In this document: piece by piece, positions 6,288-11,004 of the stretch
How positions within the stretch are numbered: the first letter of the stretch is position 1
Layout of the letters: each line of letters opens with the position of its first letter
Source: Acidimicrobiia bacterium
Lineage (GTDB): Bacteria; Actinomycetota; Acidimicrobiia; Acidimicrobiales; SZUA-35
Assembly (NCBI GenBank): GCA_029857855.1
Contig: JAOUGG010000036.1
Span: 1-11,004, forward strand
DNA: 11,004 bases
Reading direction: 5' to 3'
Notes under the pieces: generated by a model
Databases searched by the model: none
Told to the model about the DNA's origin: nothing
Seen by the model: the letters and a program-made list of their open reading frames with translations, nothing else
Made by a program: the position numbers and the translations under genes

Positions 6288-7106
6288 TCAGTTGATGTCC
6301 CGCCGCCAGAAGGCAATGGCCCCGGCGACGGCGGCGACGCCGGTCCACGCCACCAGGATCAACCCCGCGGTCAGGTAGGAGTGCTCGTCGATCAGCTCGA
6401 AGTCGCCGAACACACTGCCCTCTATTCGCTGGACATCGGCCCCGCTGGCGAATGAGGAGGCGTTGGCTATGGGGAGGTACACCGCCACCCGGGGCAGGAA
6501 GGCGGAAACAAGGAAGTTCTCGAGGATGAACCAGTAGATGACGAAGCCGACGATCGACCCGACGGAGTTGTACACCAGGGCGGTTATTCCGAGCCCGAAG
6601 ACACTGAACAAAGCGGCGGCCAAGCCGGTTCGCAACACGCTGACCGCCACGTTGCCCCAGAACTCGGTGGTCAGTCCGCCGGTGGTGCCGGTGGCCGCAG
6701 CCAGGCCGTACAGGAGTGCGATCAGAATGACGGCCAGCAGTGCGGCCAGGATCGAGATGGTCAGTCCAGACACGGCCATCCTGGCGGCTATGAAGCGGAT
6801 TCGACGGGGTTCCCAGGTCAAGATCTGTTCCACCATGCCGGTCTTGATGTCGGCCCCGATGAACGAAGCGGCGATCACGTACGCCATGATCGGTAGGAGG
6901 CTGGCGACAGGTCCCAGCATGGTCGTGGCCTCGATGCCACCGGCCATATCGGTCAGGAAGTCCGGTCTGTTGTCGGCGTCGTTGTCGATGACGAAGTAGG
7001 CGATGACGATCCCCGCGATCATCAGGACCGCCAACAAGGCCGGGAAGAACCGGGTCATCCGACGAGCCCATAGCCGCTCGGATTCCGCAATCAACAGATT
7101 CATCAT
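6288..7106 (-). CDS. ABC-2 type transporter permease
   Basis: A 272-aa protein with about six hydrophobic helices, near residues 20-41, 53-75, 88-120, 140-165, 168-188 and 242-263. A short cytoplasmic N-terminus (MMNLLIAESERLWARR) begins it, as in BcrB/ABC-2 permeases. It contains no ATPase or periplasmic-binding signature. Its ATG at 7106-7104 overlaps the TGA of the upstream ATPase gene (ATGA), so the two are translationally coupled and certainly partners in one exporter. Exported substrates of such pairs include peptides, antibiotics and lipids; nothing here tells which. The downstream CNNM gene starts 6 nt after its stop. A second in-frame ATG at 7103 is equally possible as the start. Confidence 0.9.
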   Translation of the reverse strand: MMNLLIAESERLWARRMTRFFPALLAVLMIAGIVIAYFVIDNDADNRPDFLTDMAGGIEATTMLGPVASLLPIMAYVIAASFIGADIKTGMVEQILTWEPRRIRFIAARMAVSGLTISILAALLAVILIALLYGLAAATGTTGGLTTEFWGNVAVSVLRTGLAAALFSVFGLGITALVYNSVGSIVGFVIYWFILENFLVSAFLPRVAVYLPIANASSFASGADVQRIEGSVFGDFELIDEHSYLTAGLILVAWTGVAAVAGAIAFWRRDIN

Positions 7107-8197
7107 GGCCCGGACCTCGTCGCTCGGGCCCGTTCGGGATCGGGCTGTGCCGGAGTTCGACCGGGATTAGGCTCCGGTGGGGGAGGCTCCTCGGTGAGGT
7201 TCAGGAAGGCCGATTCCAGGGTGGCTCGTTCCGAGCGCAGGCCGCTCAAATAAAGGCCGTTCTCGGCCAACACCCGGTTGACGTCGGCCGATCGGCCAAC
7301 GTCGAAATCGACCACCATTTCTTGGGGATCAGGGCGGGGATGGGCCATGATTCCGGCCCCGGCCAGTACCGAGATGGCCGCCTCCCGGTCATCGATGGTG
7401 GCCAGCAGCCGGTCGCTCCCGGCGAAATTCTGAATCTGGTTGAGCGACCCGGTCTCCACCAGGCGGCCGCCGTTGATGATCGTCACATCGTCGCAGACCT
7501 GTTCCATCTCGACGAGTTGATGGCTCGAGACGATCACGGCCCGGCCGTCGTCGGCGATCTGCCGGATCAACCGCCGCATCTCCGCGATCCCCGCCGGGTC
7601 GAGGCCGGACGCCGGCTCGTCGAGAACCAACAGATCGGGGTCTTTGAGTAGGGCGGCGGCAATTGCCAACCGTTGCTTCATCCCCAGGGAGTAGGCGGCG
7701 AAGCTGTCGTGTTCCCGGCCGGCGAGTCCGACGACGTCAAGAACGCGGTCGACCTCCGACTGAGCGATGCCACCCAGCCTGGCCAGGAGCGACAGGTTTT
7801 TGCGGGCACTGAAGTTCGGGAACATCTTGGGGTTTTCCACGAGTGCACCTACTCGATGGGCAACCCGATGAAACTCACGGCTTGCGTCGGCCCCGAAGAC
7901 CGTAGCTGTTCCCCGGGTGGGGCGGATGAGACCGAGGAGGCAACGGATGGTGGTTGTCTTGCCCGACCCGTTGGGTCCGAGGAGGCCGTGCACGGTGCCG
8001 GCGTGGCCCAACCTCAGCGTCAGGTCGTCGACCGCCACCAGATCGGCTGCGCCGCGGCGACGATAGGTCTTGCGAAGCTGCCGCAACTCGATGATCGGGT
8101 CGGCGCGATCGGGCGTCGACGCTGCCGCAGTCTGGTTCGTCCCTGTGAATCGGTGCCGATGAACGGCACCCTGACCGGCGTGTCCGTCTTCGGCCAC
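7103..8197 (-). CDS. ABC transporter ATP-binding protein, BcrA-type exporter family
   Basis: A 364-aa protein from GTG 8197. Motifs in order: Walker A GPNGSGKT (74-81), a Q-loop region in which the residue is Glu (LVENPKMFPNFSARKNL, 119-135), signature YSLGMKQRL (169-177), Walker B LLVLDEP (189-195) and H-loop SSH (224-226). The signature, the IExP-like Q-loop and the helix after Walker B (ASGLDPAGI) are typical of BcrA/lantibiotic-immunity exporters. An N-terminal tail of about 33 residues precedes the core, and the last 25 residues are rich in Pro and charged residues; both look unstructured. GAGGG lies about 11 nt upstream of GTG, a loose spacing. The stop of a 31-codon ORF lies 6 nt before the start, suggesting coupling. 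It overlaps the permease by 4 bp. The substrate is unknown. Confidence 0.93.
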   Translation of the reverse strand: MAEDGHAGQGAVHRHRFTGTNQTAAASTPDRADPIIELRQLRKTYRRRGAADLVAVDDLTLRLGHAGTVHGLLGPNGSGKTTTIRCLLGLIRPTRGTATVFGADASREFHRVAHRVGALVENPKMFPNFSARKNLSLLARLGGIAQSEVDRVLDVVGLAGREHDSFAAYSLGMKQRLAIAAALLKDPDLLVLDEPASGLDPAGIAEMRRLIRQIADDGRAVIVSSHQLVEMEQVCDDVTIINGGRLVETGSLNQIQNFAGSDRLLATIDDREAAISVLAGAGIMAHPRPDPQEMVVDFDVGRSADVNRVLAENGLYLSGLRSERATLESAFLNLTEEPPPPEPNPGRTPAQPDPERARATRSGP

Positions 8198-8203
8198 CGC
8201 TGG

Positions 8204-8299
8204 TCAGCCCTCGAAGTCGGGGTCATGAACCGGCCAGACAAACGCCAGCTCGTAGCGCCACGTCGTGCAGCATCCGGGGCAACGGATGGGCCGGTCCAT
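8204..8299 (-). CDS. Candidate 31-aa CPGCC mini-protein at the head of the ABC operon
   Basis: ATG 8299 opens a 31-codon frame, MDRPIRCPGCCTTWRYELAF and then an acidic tail ending DPDFEG. It stops at 8204, 6 nt before the ABC ATPase start. Codon third positions are mostly G or C, as in its neighbours. CPGCC resembles half of a zinc ribbon or a redox-active cysteine pair, but I know no family that matches. The ribosome binding site is weak (GGAAC about 10 nt upstream). An in-frame ATG at 8332 would give 42 aa. Either it is a real metal- or redox-responsive peptide, a leader coupled to the ATPase, or the C-terminal remnant of a larger gene decayed in 8300-8760. The composition and tight coupling favour translation. 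Confidence 0.4.
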   Translation of the reverse strand: MDRPIRCPGCCTTWRYELAFVWPVHDPDFEG

Positions 8300-8437
8300 C
8301 CTGCCGAGTTCCGGGGATCTGCCAGGGGCCATTGAGTCAGTGTGACACTCGACCTCCTGGGCTCCCCAGAGGCCAAGGTCCCTAGACGCCTTGACTCGTC
8401 GCTCAGTGCCGATACCAATAGACCGGAAGGTATCCGT

Positions 8438-8527
8438 TACGGCCCGCAGCCCAGGGCCGGCCCGCTGAGGCTGGTGCCCCAGCACTGAGACGGAACCGGC
8501 GGTGGGACGAATCAGGTCGACCAGGAT
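8438..8527 (-). pseudogene. Relic of an ABC transporter ATPase (segment after Walker A)
   Basis: In the minus frame that is open from 8761 to 8204, about 30 residues around LVDLIRPTAGSVSVLGHQPQ look like the stretch just after Walker A in ABC ATPases (typically LLGLIRPTAGSVxVLGxDP). No Walker A precedes it and no Q-loop, signature or Walker B follows in any frame I could read. It is therefore a fragment, not a gene. It is not a duplication of the intact ATPase at 7103-8197, whose corresponding segment reads GLIRPTRGTATVFGADAS. The surrounding frame from 8528 to 8761 has low-complexity, Arg- and Ser-rich content with no family likeness. This marks 8300-8760 as a decayed region. Confidence 0.5.
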
Positions 8528-8594
8528 CCACGCAACGACCTTGCGAGACAACGCGGCGATGACGTCGCCGAACTGCTCACGCCCTGAACGTGTC

Positions 8595-8637
8595 CCATTT
8601 CGGCGTGCTCGGCCAAGGGCCGAACGTCGCGAAATGG
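8595..8637. repeat. Imperfect 43-bp palindrome
   Basis: Outer arms ccatttcg (8595-8602) and cgaaatgg (8630-8637) are perfect complements. An inner hairpin, tcggcc (8609-8614) with ggccga (8618-8623) over AAG, sits at the centre, with 6-7 unpaired bases on each side. It lies in the decayed region between the PH-domain gene and the ABC operon. It could be a bidirectional terminator remnant, a REP-like element or the trace of a mobile-element end. No target-site duplication or transposase is visible. Confidence 0.4.
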
Positions 8638-8740
8638 TGTTCGCCTTCGCCGGTGGCTGACGATCAAATCGAGGAGCGGAACCACCGCGACATGGACGCC
8701 ACGGAAACCAGCGGTGACTAGGTTCGGTCCGTAGCGGATC

Positions 8741-8764
8741 CGTTTGTTTCGGTCGGAACAAACG
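8741..8764. promoter_or_regulatory. Operator-like inverted repeat upstream of the PH-domain gene
   Basis: A perfect 8-bp inverted repeat, cgtttgtt (8741-8748) and aacaaacg (8757-8764), with an 8-nt spacer. It is AT-rich against a GC-rich background. It ends just upstream of where a -35 element would sit for the proposed -10 at 8788-8793, a usual place for a dimeric activator or repressor. The repeat is seen directly; the bound protein is unknown. Confidence 0.4.
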
Positions 8765-8787
8765 ACCTCAGGTCCGGTCCGGGGTAC

Positions 8788-8793
8788 TACGCT
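8788..8793 (+). promoter_or_regulatory. Candidate -10 box (TACGCT) for a leaderless PH-domain mRNA
   Basis: TACGCT fits the actinobacterial TANNNT -10 and lies 8 nt before GTG 8802, so transcription would begin at or near the start codon. No ribosome binding site precedes the gene, which agrees with a leaderless transcript. No good -35 is visible. Confidence 0.4.
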
Positions 8794-8801
8794 GTTTGAC
8801 C

Positions 8802-9440
8802 GTGACCTTTCCCCGGGAACAGCTCAACGAAGGAGAGAAGGTCGTCCTCGACCTTCACCCGCATTGGTGGTTCTTCGCCCCGCAGACCGTGGCGCTGCTC
8901 GGCGCCGTCGTGCTCGGGCTCATGGCCCTGGTGTTCTTCGATGGGTACCCTGTGGTCTCGATCATGGCCGCGGCGTTGATCGTCTTCGTGCTGCTCTGGT
9001 TCGTCGCCCGGTATTTGGTGTGGACCACGACCAACTTCGTGCTGACCACCGACCGGCTGATCAACCGCTCCGGGGTCCTCACCCGCAGCGGCATCGAGAT
9101 CCCGCTGGAACGCATCAACACGGTGTTCTTCCGCCAGAGCCTGTTCGAGCGGATGCTGGGGGCCGGCGAACTCGTCGTCGAATCGGCGGGCGAAAAGGGG
9201 CAGCAGGCGTTCGGCAACGTGCGCAAGCCGCTCAACGTCCAGAACGAGATCTACCGCCAGATGGAAGGCAACGAGAACCGCAAGTTCGACCGGGTCGGTC
9301 GCAACCTCGGCGACGGCGGGGAGCCTGTGGCCCTGTCGATTCCCGATCAGATCGAGCGGCTCGCCGACCTCCGGTCCAAGGGGATCATCAGCGACGCCGA
9401 ATTCGAGGCCAAGAAAACGGACCTGCTGAAGCGGATGTAG
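8802..9440 (+). CDS. Membrane protein with bacterial PH domain (DUF304-like) and C-terminal SHOCT motif
   Basis: A 212-aa protein from GTG 8802; TTG 8796 would add two residues. After a short cytoplasmic start (FPREQLNEGEKVVLDLHPHW) come two hydrophobic helices (about 25-47 and 50-70). A PH-like domain follows (about 75-150) with the usual landmarks FVLTTDRLINRSGVL and IPLERINTVFFRQSLFERM. The last 35 residues (IPDQIERLADLRSKGIISDA onward) form a SHOCT helix pair ending in KKTDLLKRM. Such proteins are membrane-anchored; SHOCT motifs are thought to mediate oligomerisation. Precise function is unknown for this family. The GTG is preferred because of the TACGCT box 8 nt upstream and the absence of a ribosome binding site. 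It converges on the PPK2 gene with 38 nt between stops and no obvious terminator. Confidence 0.88.
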   Translation: MTFPREQLNEGEKVVLDLHPHWWFFAPQTVALLGAVVLGLMALVFFDGYPVVSIMAAALIVFVLLWFVARYLVWTTTNFVLTTDRLINRSGVLTRSGIEIPLERINTVFFRQSLFERMLGAGELVVESAGEKGQQAFGNVRKPLNVQNEIYRQMEGNENRKFDRVGRNLGDGGEPVALSIPDQIERLADLRSKGIISDAEFEAKKTDLLKRM

Positions 9441-9478
9441 GCGGAGGAAGCGGAGAGCGGGAGGTGGTCGGGTCGCCG

Positions 9479-10321
9479 CTACCAGCGGGACGGCACGAAT
9501 GTCTGCTCACCCATCGGCGGCCGAATGTAGGGACGTTCCTCCTTCTCCGGCAGCTCGATCGGGTCGGGGAGCATGTCCTCGTAGTCGATCATCGACAGGA
9601 TGTGGCTCATGCAGTTCAATCGGGCGGAGCGCTTGTCGTCGGACGGCACGACATACCAGGGGGCCTGCTTGGTGTCGGTGTACTGGAAGGTGACGTCCTT
9701 CGCTTCCGAGTAGTCGACGTACAGCCGGTGTTCGGCCAAGTCCATGTCCGACAGCTTCCACCGCTTCAACGGTTCCTTGTTCCTGGACTCGAACCGATTC
9801 CGCTGTTCCTCGTAGCTCACAGAGAACCAGTACTTCAGCAGGATGATGCCGGATCGGACGAGCATGCGCTCGAACTCGGGGCAGCTGCGCAGGAACTCCC
9901 GGTGCTCCGCCTCGGAGCAGAACCCCATCACCCACTCGACGTTGGCGCGGTTGTACCACGACCGGTCGAACAGCACGATCTCACCACCGGCCGGAAGGTG
10001 CTCGACATAACGTTGGAAGTACCACTGGGTTTGTTCCCGCTCGGTCGGCTTCGGCAGCGCGACAACCTTGACGATCCGGGGTGATGTGCGCTCCGTGATC
10101 CGCTTGATCACTCCACCCTTGCCCGCCGATCCGCGCCCCTCGAAGATGATCAGCACCTTGAGCCCCGTGGCCGACACATAGCGTTGGAGCTTCACGAACT
10201 CCTCCTGCAGGCGGGCCAGCTCGGCCTCGTAGACGGACTTCTTCACCCTCCCCTTGGTGGTGTACAGATCGGGGTCCGCCGCTGCCATGGCGGCCCCATC
10301 GGCGTTGTCATGACGCTCCAT
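9479..10321 (-). CDS. ppk2: Polyphosphate kinase 2 (PPK2 family, class I-like)
   Basis: A 280-aa protein from ATG 10321, with AGGAGG about 6 nt upstream; longer in-frame starts run through the malic-enzyme promoter and are rejected. PPK2 enzymes transfer phosphate between polyphosphate and nucleoside di- or triphosphates in the cytoplasm. The P-loop kinase landmarks are Walker A GRGSAGKGG (62-70), Walker B LFDRSWYNR (117-125) and the lid region FESRNKEPLKRWKLSDMD (177-194). The segment LPKPTEREQTQWYFQRYVEH and length about 280 match single-domain class I members, which mainly use ADP and GDP; the class is inferred by likeness. It is divergent from malic enzyme with 82 nt between start codons. 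Confidence 0.95.
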   Translation of the reverse strand: MERHDNADGAAMAAADPDLYTTKGRVKKSVYEAELARLQEEFVKLQRYVSATGLKVLIIFEGRGSAGKGGVIKRITERTSPRIVKVVALPKPTEREQTQWYFQRYVEHLPAGGEIVLFDRSWYNRANVEWVMGFCSEAEHREFLRSCPEFERMLVRSGIILLKYWFSVSYEEQRNRFESRNKEPLKRWKLSDMDLAEHRLYVDYSEAKDVTFQYTDTKQAPWYVVPSDDKRSARLNCMSHILSMIDYEDMLPDPIELPEKEERPYIRPPMGEQTFVPSRW

Positions 10322-10388
10322 TCCGATCCTCCTCTTCGATTGCCGCGTCCCCGCGGTCGTCGTGTGACAACTGTAGGTCATGGGCCGG

Positions 10389-10394
10389 TATGTT
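10389..10394 (+). promoter_or_regulatory. Candidate -10 box (TATGTT) for a leaderless malic-enzyme mRNA
   Basis: TATGTT lies 9 nt before ATG 10404, the same arrangement as at 8788. GTGACA (10364-10369) could serve as a -35, though at a long 19-nt spacing. TGAC and GTCA at 10365-10368 and 10377-10380 form a short 16-bp dyad over the promoter. No ribosome binding site precedes the ATG. Confidence 0.45.
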
Positions 10395-10403
10395 GGCAGA
10401 CCT

Positions 10404-11004
10404 ATGAGTGGAACCACTGGAGCGCAGTACTCGGTCAACCTTCGTGTCCGCCTCGACAATCGACCCGGCGTGCTCGGTCGCCTGGCCGTCGCCATTGGCG
10501 AGGCGGGTGGCAACATCTTCGCCATCGAGGGCTTCGTGGCCAAGGGCCCGATTCTCGAGCGCGACATCGTGGTGAACTGCTCCAGCGTCGAACATCAGGA
10601 GAGGCTCGTGGCCGTGTCCGGCTCGGTCGACGGCGTCGAACTCCTCGACAGTTACGACCGGACGTTTCGCATGCACGAGGGCGGCAAGATCGAGGTCCTG
10701 CCGCTGTTCCCGGTGGGCGACAGGGACGACCTGTCGATGGCCTACACGCCCGGTGTGGCCCGGGTCTGCCGTGCCATCGCCGCCGACGAGTCGATGGCCG
10801 ACACCCACACGATCCGCAAGAACACCGTCGCCATCGTCACCGACGGAACCGCCGTGCTCGGCCTCGGCGACATCGGACCCAAGGCGGCCATGCCCGTGAT
10901 GGAGGGCAAGGCGCTGCTGTTCAAGGAGTTCGGACAGGTCGACGCGTTCCCGATCTGCCTCGACGTCGACTCGACCGACGACCTGATCGAGACCATCGTG
11001 CGGC
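10404..11004 (+). CDS. Malic enzyme with N-terminal ACT domain, C-terminus cut off by window edge
   Basis: The frame runs from ATG 10404 to the window edge (200 complete codons, no stop). Residues about 8-85 form an ACT domain ([20 protein letters not shown] then [10 protein letters not shown]), a small-molecule-binding regulatory fold seen in some actinobacterial NAD-type malic enzymes. The catalytic part starts near residue 97. It has [10 protein letters not shown] (113-122), [19 protein letters not shown] and [16 protein letters not shown], which carries the conserved catalytic Lys, followed by DVDSTDD. The enzyme decarboxylates malate to pyruvate and CO2. Cofactor specificity cannot be judged because the dinucleotide-binding domain lies beyond the window. 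Full-length relatives with ACT are about 450-480 aa. The start is supported by a TATGTT box 9 nt upstream and by homology from residue 8 on. Confidence 0.95.
   Translation, partial: MSGTTGAQYSVNLRVRLDNRPGVLGRLAVAIGEAGGNIFAIEGFVAKGPILERDIVVNCSSVEHQERLVAVSGSVDGVELLDSYDRTFRMHEGGKIEVLPLFPVGDRDDLSMAYTPGVARVCRAIAADESMADTHTIRKNTVAIVTDGTAVLGLGDIGPKAAMPVMEGKALLFKEFGQVDAFPICLDVDSTDDLIETIVR

Noticed and set aside
8300..8760. Insertion sequence or transposon remnant
   Set aside because: Palindromes are present, but no transposase motif, terminal repeats with a target duplication, or integrase could be read in any frame.
8744..10084. 446-codon plus-strand frame across the PH and PPK2 genes
   Set aside because: Runs across the PH gene in another frame and antisense to PPK2; both have clear domains and this frame has none.
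10322..10567. N-terminal extension of PPK2 to position 10567
   Set aside because: The extension would cross the malic-enzyme promoter and start codon and does not resemble PPK2; ATG 10321 with AGGAGG is far better.

Overview
The window is high-GC bacterial DNA. GTG starts, promoters that seem to give leaderless mRNAs (a TANNNT box 8-9 nt before the start codon), a CtpE-type P-type ATPase and a Rip3-like M50-CBS protease point to Actinomycetota, perhaps a non-mycobacterial lineage such as Acidimicrobiia. The phylum is a fair inference; the finer placement is a guess.

Layout. (1) 1-622, minus: the N-terminal part of a two-module VOC (glyoxalase-fold) protein, cut by the window edge. (2) 623-954: a divergent intergenic region with a compact three-way-junction-like structure (723-774), an alternative helix, and a 32-codon ORF with a strong ribosome binding site. 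(3) 955-3330, plus: CtpE-like cation P-type ATPase. (4) 3287-8299, minus: a co-directional run. In transcription order it is a 31-aa CPGCC mini-ORF, an ABC ATPase of the BcrA type, an ABC-2 permease (ATGA overlap), a CNNM/DUF21-CBS membrane protein (6 nt gap), a 140-nt regulatory gap, a 28-aa mini-ORF, a HemG-like flavodoxin (GTGA overlap) and an M50-CBS metalloprotease whose 3' end overlaps the ATPase gene by 44 bp. (5) 8300-8795: a gene-poor stretch with a relic of another ABC ATPase, palindromes and an operator-like inverted repeat. (6) 8802-9440, plus: PH-domain/SHOCT membrane protein. (7) 9479-10321, minus: polyphosphate kinase 2. (8) 10404-end, plus: ACT-domain malic enzyme, truncated by the window edge.

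How it may work together. The middle of the window is a membrane and ion-homeostasis neighbourhood: a cation ATPase, a CNNM-type transporter, an ABC exporter and an intramembrane protease, two of them carrying nucleotide-sensing CBS pairs. A redox flavoprotein sits among them. In mycobacteria, an M50-CBS protease (Rip3) and a P-type ATPase (CtpF) belong to the DosR hypoxia/dormancy regulon. It is therefore suggestive that the 140-nt gap before the flavodoxin-protease operon holds two copies of a 14-bp GGGAC-N4-GACCC box resembling the DosR box. This link is a hypothesis, not a demonstration. PPK2 and malic enzyme are energy-metabolism genes on a divergent promoter and look like an ordinary chromosomal neighbourhood. 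No rRNA, tRNA, CRISPR, complete insertion sequence or phage gene was seen.
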